Notes under the pieces: generated by a model
Database searches by the model: none
What the model saw: the letters and a program-made list of their open reading frames with translations, nothing else
Told to the model about the DNA's origin: nothing
DNA from: Desulfitibacter sp. BRH_c19
GTDB lineage: Bacteria; Bacillota; DSM-16504; Desulfitibacterales; Desulfitibacteraceae
Direction of reading: 5' to 3'
NCBI GenBank assembly: GCA_001515945.1
Contig: LOER01000016.1
Coordinates: 248,001 to 312,000, forward strand
Length of the DNA: 64,000 nt
Shown here: positions 27,523 through 36,523 of the stretch, one piece after another
Layout: every line of letters begins with the position of its first letter
How positions within the stretch are numbered: the stretch's first letter is position 1
Program-made: the position numbers and the translations under genes

Positions 27523-28236
27523 TTATTTATTATTCTCTTCTTTTAACTGGTAAAATGCTTTTTTGGCTGCTGCTTGTTCTGCTTCTTTCTTGCTATTACC
27601 AGTACCTACTGCTAATAATTCACTCTTTAAAGAAATACCTGCTTGAAATTGTTTATGATGATCAGGACCGCTTTCAGAAATAATATGATAGAAAACATTT
27701 TCTCCAAATACCTTCTGAGCTAATTCCTGAACCATAGTTTTGTAATCACCATAGTTTCCTAATTCATATTTGTCCAATTCATTTAACAAATTATCTCGCA
27801 GAAATTCTTTAACCTTTTCAATACCTTGATCTAAATATAGTGCACCAATTAATGCTTCAAGAGCATCAGCAAGACTAGAATTTCTATCCCTACCACCTGT
27901 CAATTCCTCACCTTTTCCAAGACTTAGAAATTGTCCTACTTTTAATTTCCTGGCAATTCTAGCAAGGGTTGCCTCACATACAACTGCTGCTCTCATCTTT
28001 GTTAAAGTACCTTCAGGTTCCTGTTCAAATGTTTCATAAAGATATTGTGCCACTACCATTCCAAGAACAGCATCTCCTAAGAATTCTAGTCTTTGATTAC
28101 TTTCAAAACTCCTACCTTTATTTTCAAACACATAGGTAGGATGGGTAAAAGCAACATCCAGCAAACTATCATCTTTAAAAATAATTCTATTTTTACTTGC
28201 AAAGTTCTCTAATTCTTTTATCCTTTTTTTCTCCAT
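27523..28236 (-). CDS. rnc: ribonuclease III
   Basis: Cuts double-stranded RNA, including rRNA precursors. The catalytic signature NQRLEFLGDAVLGMVVA (about residues 43-60) and the second acidic cluster DALEALIGALYLD are intact. The C-terminal double-stranded RNA-binding domain (DYKTMVQELAQK to KKEAEQAAAKKAF) is complete. The 237 residues are normal. It lies between fabF and the radical SAM gene, as in the Bacillus acpP-rnc-smc region. Confidence 0.97.
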   Translation of the reverse strand: MEKKRIKELENFASKNRIIFKDDSLLDVAFTHPTYVFENKGRSFESNQRLEFLGDAVLGMVVAQYLYETFEQEPEGTLTKMRAAVVCEATLARIARKLKVGQFLSLGKGEELTGGRDRNSSLADALEALIGALYLDQGIEKVKEFLRDNLLNELDKYELGNYGDYKTMVQELAQKVFGENVFYHIISESGPDHHKQFQAGISLKSELLAVGTGNSKKEAEQAAAKKAFYQLKEENNK

Positions 28237-28245
28237 TTTCCTTCT

Positions 28246-29487
28246 CTATTCTACAAATTTTTTAATAATTATCGTAGCATTATGGCCACCAAAACCGAGA
28301 GAATTAGATAGGGCTACATTAACATTTTGTTTACGTGCCTCATTTGGTACATAATCTAAGTCACATTCAGGACTAGGGCTTTCCAAATTAATAGTTGGAG
28401 GAATAATTCCATTATTGATTGTTAATGCACATGCTATTATTTCAACCGAACCAGATGCTCCTAATAAATGTCCAGTCATTGATTTTGTTGAGCTAACTGC
28501 TACTTTATATGCGTACTCTCCAAACACAGCTTTTATAGCCAATGTCTCATACTTATCATTTAAATCTGTAGATGTACCATGGGCATTGATATAATCAATT
28601 TCTTCTGGTCTAATATTAGCATCTTCTATGGCTAGTTTCATTGCCCTTGCTCCACCCTCTCCTCCTGGGGCCGGTGCAGTTATATGAAACGCATCGGCAG
28701 AACATCCATAGCCAACCACTTCAGCATAGATTTTAGCTCCTCTTTTTTGCGCATGCTCCAAGGTTTCTAAAATTAAAATACCTGAGCCTTCTCCCATTAC
28801 AAAACCATCTCTATCAGCATCAAAGGGTCGGCTTGCTTTTTCTGGTTGATCATTTCTTGTTGACATTGCTTTCATGGAAGCAAAGCCAGCCATGGCCATG
28901 GGAGTGATAGCTGCTTCTGTACCCCCTGTTATCATTACATCTGCAGAGCCTCTCTGCAAGACTTTAAATGCTTCACCAACTGAATTTGTTCCAGAAGCAC
29001 ATGCTGTTATTACAGTATAGTTTACCCCTTTCGCACCTACAGCTATTGAAATGTGTCCTGCTGCCATATTGGCAATCATCATGGGTACAAAAAATGGACT
29101 AACCCTTCCTGGTCCTTTGTCACCAAGAACACGATGTTGTTCTTCAAAAGTATTAGTGCCACCTATTCCTGTTCCAATAATAACTCCAAATCTTTCACAA
29201 TCGATATTTTCCTTTGATAAACCAGCATCCTTCATAGCCATTGTTGTTGCAGCTACAGCAAATTGAGTATACCTGTCCATTCTTCTTGCTTCTTTTCTAT
29301 CAATGTATTTTTGTGGCTCAAAATCTTTCACTTCACCAGCAATAGAAGTGGCAATATTTGAGGCGTCAAAATGAGTTACTGGGCCTATTCCAGATTTACC
29401 CTCAGTTAAAGAATTCCAAAATTCTTCTAATCCGACACCAACAGGACTCAAAACACCCATCCCTGTAATCACTACTCTTTTAGTCAT
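28246..29487 (-). CDS. fabF: beta-ketoacyl-ACP synthase II
   Basis: Elongates acyl-ACP with malonyl-ACP in fatty acid synthesis. The Cys-His-His triad is present in [28 protein letters not shown] and [17 protein letters not shown]. The ATG at 29487 ([15 protein letters not shown], 413 residues) gives the normal N-terminus; a frame open 36 bases further upstream is not supported. It overlaps the upstream flavoprotein gene by eight bases. Confidence 0.96.
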   Translation of the reverse strand: MTKRVVITGMGVLSPVGVGLEEFWNSLTEGKSGIGPVTHFDASNIATSIAGEVKDFEPQKYIDRKEARRMDRYTQFAVAATTMAMKDAGLSKENIDCERFGVIIGTGIGGTNTFEEQHRVLGDKGPGRVSPFFVPMMIANMAAGHISIAVGAKGVNYTVITACASGTNSVGEAFKVLQRGSADVMITGGTEAAITPMAMAGFASMKAMSTRNDQPEKASRPFDADRDGFVMGEGSGILILETLEHAQKRGAKIYAEVVGYGCSADAFHITAPAPGGEGGARAMKLAIEDANIRPEEIDYINAHGTSTDLNDKYETLAIKAVFGEYAYKVAVSSTKSMTGHLLGASGSVEIIACALTINNGIIPPTINLESPSPECDLDYVPNEARKQNVNVALSNSLGFGGHNATIIIKKFVE

Positions 29488-30460
29488 TCCACAACCCCCC
29501 AAGTCTTTTGCTAGTTTCTTCAAATTCTTTTATAAATCTGCTCATTATCTCTTTCACTGGTAATATTTCAGTTATTTTGTGTACATCAATGCCCGCGAAT
29601 ACTAAACCTTTATCAATAACGCCCATCTGAGCATTTTCCAAAGCACTTTTAATGCAAAATACTTTATTGCATCTTTTTAGACAACTAGTACACTTTCCCA
29701 TTTCAACCCTATCTCCATTTATAATTGCTTCTGAAAAGGAAGTTTTTACAGCTCTTCCTGGTAATCCAACGGGACTATTTATTAAGACCGAATCGCCTTC
29801 CACAGAAGACATATATACGTTTTTAAATTCTTGTGAAGCATTAGATTCTTCGCTTGCTGCAAATTTAGTAGCTATTTGAACACCATTAGCACCCAATTTC
29901 ATCACATTGTACATATCCTCGCCTGAAGATATGCCCCCTGCTCCTATTATGGGAATGGTAGTTACTTTCCTGATTTCAGGTATTAATTCTTTTAGAGGTC
30001 TATCAGTTCCAAGGTGTCCTCCAGCTTCGCATCCTTCTACAATAATAGCTGCAGCGCCAAGTTTCTCTGCAGTCTTTGCCAATCTAGCACTTGATACTAT
30101 TGGTACTATCGGACAATTATATTCCTTTCCCAATTTAAAAATATCCTTTGAAAAACCTGCTCCATATATAATAAGGTCAATGCCTGCTGCCATAGCTTCT
30201 TTTATTAATATGGCAAAATTAGAAGCAGCAAATAAAACATTAACTCCAATTTTACCTTCATCCCCAGCTAGTTCTTTGGCCTTTCTAATTTCATCCCTTA
30301 ATTCCTGGCTGCTCATTCCAGTACCAGCTATAACTCCTATTCCTCCTTCTCTAGCTACTGCTGCAGCTAATGAAGCAGTTGATATCCTTATAGCCATACC
30401 ACCCTGAATAATAGGTAAAGAAACTGTAAAATTGCCTATAGTAAGTGCCGGAAAAGTCAT
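29480..30460 (-). CDS. FabK/nitronate monooxygenase-like flavoprotein with Cys cluster
   Basis: A 326-residue TIM-barrel flavoprotein of the nitronate monooxygenase/2-nitropropane dioxygenase family, which includes the enoyl-ACP reductase Fab[26 protein letters not shown] and [15 protein letters not shown] are the FMN-site motifs. Unlike the FabK encoded at 32513, it has a cysteine cluster near the C-terminus (Cys257, 260, 264, 269) that could bind an iron-sulfur cluster or zinc. Its place between acpP and fabF suggests a lipid role, for instance a second reductase. The reaction is not established by the sequence. Confidence 0.8.
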   Translation of the reverse strand: MTFPALTIGNFTVSLPIIQGGMAIRISTASLAAAVAREGGIGVIAGTGMSSQELRDEIRKAKELAGDEGKIGVNVLFAASNFAILIKEAMAAGIDLIIYGAGFSKDIFKLGKEYNCPIVPIVSSARLAKTAEKLGAAAIIVEGCEAGGHLGTDRPLKELIPEIRKVTTIPIIGAGGISSGEDMYNVMKLGANGVQIATKFAASEESNASQEFKNVYMSSVEGDSVLINSPVGLPGRAVKTSFSEAIINGDRVEMGKCTSCLKRCNKVFCIKSALENAQMGVIDKGLVFAGIDVHKITEILPVKEIMSRFIKEFEETSKRLGGLWND

Positions 30461-30509
30461 GGGCTATACCCCCTTTAAACCATTAAGTATATGGTCATCT
30501 GATTTGGTG

Positions 30510-30538
30510 AAAGTCCCGTAGTATCCCTACGGGACTTT
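30510..30538. other. strong hairpin after acpP
   Basis: A perfect 12-bp stem (AAAGTCCCGTAG/CTACGGGACTTT) with a 5-base loop, 15 bases after the acpP stop. No T-run follows on either strand, so it is a poor terminator. It could protect the acpP transcript end or act as a partial stop that raises acpP over the genes behind it. Confidence 0.6.
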
Positions 30539-30552
30539 ATTAACAATGATAA

Positions 30553-30801
<249 letters not shown>

Positions 30802-30826
30802 CTATAAAAAATTGCTTATCTTTGAA

Positions 30827-31564
30827 TTACAAGTTTAATCCTCCATCTACCTTAATTACTTCACCAGTAATATATTTAGCTGATGGAGAAACTAAAAATA
30901 ATACCAAATCTGCTACATCTTCAGCTTTACCTAAAGTTCCCAAAGGAATCTGGTCCTTTATTTTAGTAACCACTTCCTGTGATAATTTCTCGGTCATTAC
31001 TGTATCAATAAAGCCAGGAGCAACTGCATTTACCCTTATACCTCTATTTCCTACTTCTTTGGCAATACTTTTACTAAAACCTATCACTCCTGCTTTTGAG
31101 GCTGAATAGTTTGCCTGACCAGCATTTCCTGATATTCCTACCACAGAACTAATGTTAACTATATTACCTTTTTTTTGTTTAATCATGTCTTTGATGCAGG
31201 CCTTAGTACAATTAAATGTACCTTTGAGATTGATATTTAGAACTGCATCCCAGTCAGCTTCTTTCATTCTCATCAACAATCCATCTTTAGTTATACCAGC
31301 GTTATTAATAAGTATAGTTACTTTTCCAAGATTATCTTGGATTAGTTTAAGCATATTTTCTACTTCAGTAGCATTTGAAATATCAGCTTCAATAGCCATT
31401 GCATTTGTACCTAAAGACTTTATTTCATTAGCTACACCAATTGCTTCCTCTTCATCTATTGAGTTTACCACAACTGTAGCATTTGCCTTTGCTAAAGCGA
31501 TTGAAATAGCCTTTCCTATACCCCTAGACCCACCTGTAACCAAGGCAATTTCTCCAGTTAACAT
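30827..31564 (-). CDS. fabG: 3-oxoacyl-ACP reductase
   Basis: The NADPH-dependent first reduction of the fatty acid cycle, by a short-chain dehydrogenase. VTGGSRGIGKAISIAL binds the cofactor; the catalytic Ser is in NIVNISSVVGISG and the YxxxK in NYSASKAGVIGFSK. It ends ITGEVIKVDGGLNL, as usual. The 245 residues are normal. It overlaps the end of fabD by one base, so the two are coupled. Confidence 0.96.
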   Translation of the reverse strand: MLTGEIALVTGGSRGIGKAISIALAKANATVVVNSIDEEEAIGVANEIKSLGTNAMAIEADISNATEVENMLKLIQDNLGKVTILINNAGITKDGLLMRMKEADWDAVLNINLKGTFNCTKACIKDMIKQKKGNIVNISSVVGISGNAGQANYSASKAGVIGFSKSIAKEVGNRGIRVNAVAPGFIDTVMTEKLSQEVVTKIKDQIPLGTLGKAEDVADLVLFLVSPSAKYITGEVIKVDGGLNL

Positions 31565-32499
31565 TATTTATCCCCCTTTAATTCTTTTATGGTATTGTTT
31601 AGGCTTTCTACATTTTCCACATTATAAACCTTTACATTTTTATCTATTTTTTTCATTAGGCTGCTTAGCACTTTTGACGGTCCTACCTCAACAAATGTAT
31701 CAACGCCTAATTCTATTAGTTTTCTTATTGACATATCCCATAACACCGGATTGTAAATCTGTCCATTTAAACTGTTTTTAATTTTATCCGGACATTCCAC
31801 AAGCTCAGCATTTAAATTTGCAACTATTGGAAAGTTTGGGCTTTTAAAGTCTACTTTTCCTAATTCATGAGCAAATTTTTCCGCTGCAGGTTCCATTAAA
31901 CTTGAATGGAAAGGTCCACTTACATTTAATAAAATTGCCCTTTTAGCTCCCTCTGCGACTGCCAGCTGTGAGGCAGCTTCAACTTTGTCTTTTTCACCTG
32001 CAATAACTAATTGTCCTGGACAATTATAGTTGACAGTCTCCACAACTCCGTCAATACGTGAGCATATATCTTCAACCTTTTCATTTGCTAGACCTAGGAT
32101 TGCAGCCATTGCCCCTATACCCGCAGGTATAGCTTCTTCCATAAATTTTCCTCTTTTAGATACCAATTTAAGGGCATCAGGAAAATCAATACATTTAGCA
32201 GCTACTAAAGCAGAATATTCGCCTAAGCTATGACCTGCTGCATAATCAGGAATAATTCCTTCCTTCTTGATTAGTTCCCAACATATTGTGCTTACCGTAA
32301 GAATAGCAGGTTGAGTATTTACTGTAGATCTAAGAGTTTCCTCTGGCCCTTCTAATATTATCTCACTTAACTTATAACCCAATATGTCATCAGCTTTTTG
32401 CAATAATTCCCTTGCCTCGGGATAATTCTCTTTAAAATCTTTTGCCATCCCAACATATTGAGACCCTTGGCCTGGAAACAAAAATGCCAGTTTTTGCAT
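31564..32499 (-). CDS. fabD: malonyl-CoA:ACP transacylase
   Basis: Loads malonyl units onto ACP. LFPGQGSQYVGMAKDF and GHSLGEYSALVAA (active-site Ser) are intact, and GPFHSSLMEPAAEKF carries the catalytic His. The ATG at 32499 (MQKLAFLFPGQGSQ, 311 residues) follows GGAGG by five bases and replaces a GTG four codons earlier that lacks a ribosome-binding site. Confidence 0.96.
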   Translation of the reverse strand: MQKLAFLFPGQGSQYVGMAKDFKENYPEARELLQKADDILGYKLSEIILEGPEETLRSTVNTQPAILTVSTICWELIKKEGIIPDYAAGHSLGEYSALVAAKCIDFPDALKLVSKRGKFMEEAIPAGIGAMAAILGLANEKVEDICSRIDGVVETVNYNCPGQLVIAGEKDKVEAASQLAVAEGAKRAILLNVSGPFHSSLMEPAAEKFAHELGKVDFKSPNFPIVANLNAELVECPDKIKNSLNGQIYNPVLWDMSIRKLIELGVDTFVEVGPSKVLSSLMKKIDKNVKVYNVENVESLNNTIKELKGDK

Positions 32500-32512
32500 A
32501 TCAACCTCCACT

Positions 32513-33457
32513 TTAGCCTAAATTTTGCAACTTTTTTAAATTATTCTTAAAACCTTCCATTATTTCATTAATTACGTTTTCTACAGATGTTATAGTATTT
32601 ATCATTGCACAAACCTGACCTGCCATAATAGAACCCATATCCATATCTCCATCAATGGCAGCAATTTTCAACTTACCGGCTCCTAATTCTCCAAGCTCCT
32701 CTAATGAGACTCCTGACTCAACCCTTTTGATAAACTCTTTGGTTAATTTATTTTTTAAACATCTAACATGATGACCATGTACTCCTGTAACTACTGTATC
32801 CCTATCTTTCGCTTTAATTATTTCTTTTTTATAAGCATCGTGAGCTATACATTCAGTAGTGCAGATAAAACGAGTGCCAATTTGTACACCTTCTGCTCCT
32901 AATGCCATTGCTGCTAGCATACCTCTTCCATCTGCGATTCCACCTGCTGCTACTACAGGAATATTTACTGCATCAACTATTTGCGGTGTAAGAGCCATTG
33001 TCGTGGTTTCTCCTATGTGACCACCACATTCCATGCCTTCTGCTATTAGTCCATCTACGCCTAATCTCTCTAATCTTCTTGCTAGGGCAACAGATGCCAC
33101 TACAGGAAAAACCTTTACCTGTGCTTCTTGTAGTGCAGATAAATGTTTGCCTGGATTTCCTGCCCCTGTAGTTATTATAGATATCTTTTTATCAATTACC
33201 AGATTAATAATTTCCTCTACATATGGAGATAAATAATAAACATTAACCCCAAAAGGCTTATTTGTAATTTCTCGAACTTTGGCTATTTCTTTTTCAACTA
33301 TTTCTGGCGGAGCATTTCCTGCGCCTATTATTCCCAATCCACCTGCTTTAGAAACAGCACCTGCTAATTCTCCTGTAGCTATCCAAGCCATACCACCTTG
33401 GATAATTGGATATTTTATACCAAGAATTTCAGTAATTCGTGTTTTGATAAAAAACAC
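32513..33457 (-). CDS. fabK: enoyl-ACP reductase II
   Basis: The FMN-dependent last reduction of the fatty acid cycle, common in Clostridia and streptococci in place of Fab[37 protein letters not shown] and VVAAGGIADGRGMLAAMALG are characteristic. The 314 residues are normal, and it lacks the cysteine cluster seen in the paralogue at 29480. It lies between fabH and fabD. No fabI gene is in the window, and fabZ and the accABCD genes are also absent. Confidence 0.93.
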   Translation of the reverse strand: MFFIKTRITEILGIKYPIIQGGMAWIATGELAGAVSKAGGLGIIGAGNAPPEIVEKEIAKVREITNKPFGVNVYYLSPYVEEIINLVIDKKISIITTGAGNPGKHLSALQEAQVKVFPVVASVALARRLERLGVDGLIAEGMECGGHIGETTTMALTPQIVDAVNIPVVAAGGIADGRGMLAAMALGAEGVQIGTRFICTTECIAHDAYKKEIIKAKDRDTVVTGVHGHHVRCLKNKLTKEFIKRVESGVSLEELGELGAGKLKIAAIDGDMDMGSIMAGQVCAMINTITSVENVINEIMEGFKNNLKKLQNLG

Positions 33458-33485
33458 CTCCTAATCGATTTGTAGAATTGTGAAG

Positions 33486-34475
33486 TTACCATTGAATTAA
33501 AGTAGCTCCCCAGGTTAAACCTGCTCCGAAACCAACCAATAATACTTTTTGTCCAGCACATATTCTATTATTCTCATATGCTTCATTTAATGCAACGGGA
33601 ATGGATGCACTTGACATATTTCCATATTTATTAAGATTTACAACAACCCTTTCCGGTGACAAATTCAACCTTTTAGTAGCTGCCTCGACTATGCGTATGT
33701 TTGCCTGATGGGGTATGAACAAATCCACTTCCTCTTTTTTTACACCTGCCATCTCAAGAACTTTTAAAGAAGCTTCTCCCATTACACGCACAGCAAACTT
33801 AAACACTTCATTTCCATTCATGTGTATAGTATGCATTTTATCATCTATAGTCTGATACGATGGAGGAAGACTTGACCCTCCAGCAGGTTGTTTGAGCAAA
33901 TGAGCTCCCCTTCCGTCACTCCCCAGATAATTTGCTAGTATTCCTGATGAATCCTGGGATGGTTGTAAAACAACTGCTCCTGCTCCATCACCAAATAAAA
34001 TGCAGGTATTTCTGTCATCCCAGTTTACTATTTTTGACATAACTTCGGCCCCGATTACTAGCACATTCTTATAATATCCTGTTTCTATAAACTGGGTTGC
34101 CGTTGTTAGTCCATAAATAAACCCTGTACAACCTGCTGATAGATCATATGCTGCAGCTTTATATGCACCTATTTTTTCTTGTATCAAGCAAGCTGTAGAT
34201 GGCCAAACCATATCGCCAGTTAGTGTGGCGACAATTATCAAATCAATATCCTCCGGGGTCACTTTTGCCCGTTCCATAGCCTTTAAAGCAGCTTTTGCTC
34301 CTAAGTCGGAACATGCTAAATCATCTTCCACTACACGTCTTTCCTCAATTCCGGTTCTAGACTTAATCCACTCATCATTTGTATCTACAGTTGTCTCTAG
34401 ACATTTATTAGTTACTATCTTTTCAGGTAAATACATACCTACACCTACGATTTTTGCACGGTATTTATTTTCCAT
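33486..34475 (-). CDS. fabH: beta-ketoacyl-ACP synthase III
   Basis: Starts fatty acid chains by joining acyl-CoA to malonyl-ACP. The catalytic triad is visible in YDLSAGCTGFIYGL (Cys), FIPHQANIRIVEAA (His) and VVNLNKYGNMSSASIP (Asn). The 329 residues are normal. It lies between plsX and fabK, the order controlled by FapR in relatives. Confidence 0.97.
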   Translation of the reverse strand: MENKYRAKIVGVGMYLPEKIVTNKCLETTVDTNDEWIKSRTGIEERRVVEDDLACSDLGAKAALKAMERAKVTPEDIDLIIVATLTGDMVWPSTACLIQEKIGAYKAAAYDLSAGCTGFIYGLTTATQFIETGYYKNVLVIGAEVMSKIVNWDDRNTCILFGDGAGAVVLQPSQDSSGILANYLGSDGRGAHLLKQPAGGSSLPPSYQTIDDKMHTIHMNGNEVFKFAVRVMGEASLKVLEMAGVKKEEVDLFIPHQANIRIVEAATKRLNLSPERVVVNLNKYGNMSSASIPVALNEAYENNRICAGQKVLLVGFGAGLTWGATLIQW

Positions 34476-34495
34476 TTTTATCTTTTATCCCACCT

Positions 34496-35482
34496 TTAGA
34501 TGTCATTTATTCGTTGAATAGCCTCCACTAGTTTGCTATCATAACTCTGTGCTGCTACTTTAATAGCATTGGATATTGCTACCGATTTTGAACTTCCATG
34601 ACATATTATACTCACACCATTAATGCCTAATAAAGGTGCGCCACCATATTCCGCATAATCAAATTGTTTTTTTATATTTTTAAGTCCAGGTAGTAGTGCT
34701 AAAGCCCCTATTTTTCTTACAAAGTTCTTTGTTAATTCTCTTTTTAATAAAACACTAAATCCTCCAGCTAAACCCTCTGCAAACTTTAAAAGACAATTTC
34801 CCACAAAACCATCACATACCATAACATCTACTGGTCCTTGGGGAATATCTCTTGGTTCTATATTACCAACAAAATTCAGATTGCTTTCTTCTAGAAGTTC
34901 ATATGCAGCTATTGTAAGCTGGTTCCCCTTAGTTTTTTCTGCCCCAATATTAATTAACCCAACTTTTGGTTTTTTATACCCTAACAATTTTTCTGCATAC
35001 AAACTTCCCATATGAGCAAATTGAAGCAAATTTTCAGGTTTGGAATCAACATTTGAACCCACATCTAATAAAACTTTTGGACCGCTCAAGGTTGGCATTA
35101 AGGTAACTATGGCAGGTCTATTAATTCCTTTAATTCTTCCAATGTTCATAACACTAGCTGCCATTTGCGCCCCAGTACTACCAGCTGATACCATGCCATG
35201 AGCAACTTTCTCTTTAACTAGCTTAGCAGCTACCATAATGGAACTATCCCTTTTTTTTCTAGTTGCACTAGCAGGTGCTTCATCCATGCCTATTACCTCT
35301 GAAGCATGATGAACACTTATACCTTCTATCACAGGATACTTAGCTAGCTCCTCCTTTATTTGTAACTCAATGCCCACCAAGATTACCTCAGAATAACCCA
35401 TTTTAACTGCTTCAATGGCACCTTTGATAATCTCACTTGGGGCATAATCTCCTCCCATGGTATCCAGGGCTATCCTTACCAT
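34496..35482 (-). CDS. plsX: phosphate acyltransferase PlsX
   Basis: Makes acyl-phosphate from acyl-ACP, the first step toward phosphatidic acid with PlsY. MVRIALDTMGGDYAPSEIIK is the family N-terminus, and GSTGAQMAASVMNIGR and DVMVCDGFVGNCLLKF are conserved. The 328 residues are normal. A 117-base gap with an inverted repeat separates it from fapR, in contrast to the tighter spacing of the other genes. Confidence 0.97.
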   Translation of the reverse strand: MVRIALDTMGGDYAPSEIIKGAIEAVKMGYSEVILVGIELQIKEELAKYPVIEGISVHHASEVIGMDEAPASATRKKRDSSIMVAAKLVKEKVAHGMVSAGSTGAQMAASVMNIGRIKGINRPAIVTLMPTLSGPKVLLDVGSNVDSKPENLLQFAHMGSLYAEKLLGYKKPKVGLINIGAEKTKGNQLTIAAYELLEESNLNFVGNIEPRDIPQGPVDVMVCDGFVGNCLLKFAEGLAGGFSVLLKRELTKNFVRKIGALALLPGLKNIKKQFDYAEYGGAPLLGINGVSIICHGSSKSVAISNAIKVAAQSYDSKLVEAIQRINDI

Positions 35483-35519
35483 CTAAAATTCCTCCTTTAA
35501 TGTACAGCAACACAACGTT

Positions 35520-35574
35520 CAAGAAGCAGGATATATGCAGGATTTTTTCATTGCCTCTTGCTTCCTGCTTCTTG
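35520..35574. repeat. inverted repeat between fapR and plsX
   Basis: CAAGAAGCAGGA (35520-35531) pairs perfectly with TCCTGCTTCTTG (35563-35574). The right arm lies in a run of CTTGCCTC/CTTGCTTC-like units (about 35552-35581). No T-run follows, so it is more likely a repeat or mRNA-processing hairpin than a terminator. Confidence 0.6.
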
Positions 35575-35599
35575 CCTCTTGAAAGGGAATGTCCCCAAA

Positions 35600-36157
35600 T
35601 TATGTAGCCTGTGATTGAACAATGAACTGTCCCTTAAAAACCATTTCACCTTCAACTTTGGAGTATACAGAGACTAAATATGTATTGGCCCTTTTAACCT
35701 TTACAACGGCTTTACATACAATTTTTTCACCAATACCTACAGGTCTTTTATAGCGTACCCTGGCACTACCTGTCAATACCACCTTGGCATTTACAACTGC
35801 AATAGCCAATGAATTAGCCTGCGCAAAAAGGTGGTGCCCACGGGCGATGCCAGTTCTTTCTAAAACATGTTCCTCCTCTATCTTTAACAATGAATAAGCT
35901 TCCTTATCTAGAACAATGTCTATAAGTTCTCCTACAAGCTCAGTTTTTGAAAGAGATTTTAACTTTGCATATTTTTCTTGTGCTACACTTTTAACCCTTT
36001 CTCTAAGCTCTGGTATGCCTAAGGAGATTCTGTCCAAACGTATTGTCTGTATACTAACAGAAAAGTATTCGGCTAGATCTTCATCAGTAGTAAATGGGTT
36101 TTCTTTTAAAAACCTTACTAACTGCTCTTGTCTTTCTTTTTTTGAACCCTTAGCCAT
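35600..36157 (-). CDS. fapR: lipid synthesis repressor FapR
   Basis: The malonyl-CoA-sensing repressor of fatty acid and phospholipid genes in Firmicutes. The N-terminal helix-turn-helix (TTDEDLAEYFSVSIQTIRLD, about residues 18-37) reads the operator. A linker helix and a hot-dog-fold effector domain follow (GHHLFAQANSLAIAVV, VVLTGSARVRYKRPVGIGE). The 185 residues are normal. It leads its own operon, whose promoter overlaps a FapR operator, so autoregulation is expected. Confidence 0.95.
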   Translation of the reverse strand: MAKGSKKERQEQLVRFLKENPFTTDEDLAEYFSVSIQTIRLDRISLGIPELRERVKSVAQEKYAKLKSLSKTELVGELIDIVLDKEAYSLLKIEEEHVLERTGIARGHHLFAQANSLAIAVVNAKVVLTGSARVRYKRPVGIGEKIVCKAVVKVKRANTYLVSVYSKVEGEMVFKGQFIVQSQAT

Positions 36158-36184
36158 ATTAGCACCTCTAATTATTAGTAGTTA

Positions 36185-36201
36185 TTAGTACCTAGTATTA
36201 A
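36185..36201. promoter_or_regulatory. FapR operator
   Basis: The 17-base near-palindrome TTAGTACCTAGTATTAA closely matches the known FapR site (TTAGTACCTAGTCTTAA type). It lies just downstream of the fapR -10 box, over the likely transcription start, where bound repressor would block initiation. Confidence 0.85.
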
Positions 36202-36205
36202 ATAT

Positions 36206-36234
36206 ATTATAGTTATTTTTTACTAAATTGGCAA
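36206..36234 (-). promoter_or_regulatory. sigma-A promoter of the fapR-plsX-fab operon
   Basis: On the minus strand TTGCCA (36234-36229), a 17-base spacer and a perfect TATAAT (36211-36206), about 50 bases before fapR. The FapR operator begins 5 bases after the -10 box. Confidence 0.85.
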
Positions 36235-36267
36235 GCATTAATAAAAGCTTATCCTTCTAAATAATGT

Positions 36268-36304
36268 AAAAAAGAATTGTCAACACACATGTTAACAACT
36301 CTTT
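36268..36304 (-). terminator. Rho-independent terminator of rpmF
   Basis: A 15-bp stem with two G-T pairs (36290-36304 with 36271-36285) and a 4-base loop, followed by a T-run on the minus strand. It starts 15 bases after the rpmF stop and separates that operon from the fapR promoter. Confidence 0.88.
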
Positions 36305-36318
36305 TCTGCCTATTTAAA

Positions 36319-36501
36319 CTATTCTTTTTCTGCACCGGCTACTTCCTTTTTGTAAAAACCACATTCAGCACAAATTCTGTGTGGTACCTTCAGTTGATGA
36401 CACTGTGGACATTCTACTAAAGGTAATGAACTGATTTTTCTCCATTGTGAACGTCTAGAACGTACTCTTGCTTTAGAATGTCTTCTTTTTGGTACTCCCA
36501 T
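36319..36501 (-). CDS. rpmF: 50S ribosomal protein L32, zinc form
   Basis: A 60-residue large-subunit protein. MGVPKRRHSKARVRSRRSQW is the standard N-terminus. The two CxxC pairs in CPQCHQLKVPHRICAECG show the zinc-binding (C+) form. It follows yceD, as in most bacteria, with GGGAGG before its ATG. Confidence 0.97.
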   Translation of the reverse strand: MGVPKRRHSKARVRSRRSQWRKISSLPLVECPQCHQLKVPHRICAECGFYKKEVAGAEKE

Positions 36502-36523
36502 CTATAAGCCTCCCTTGCTCTAA

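Noticed and set aside
29907-30407. 166-codon plus-strand frame opposite the FabK-like gene
   Set aside because: Mirror of a long, well-conserved minus-strand gene with clear motifs; Pro/Ile/Ser-rich shadow composition.
31152-31781. 209-codon plus-strand frame across fabG and fabD
   Set aside because: It spans two real genes on the other strand and has no conserved motif.
35585-35597. GAATGTCCCCAA, also near 43017 (GAATGTCCCCAA)
   Set aside because: A shared 12-base word in two gaps (35587 and 43017) could be part of a repeat, but the flanks differ, so I do not call it a repeat family.
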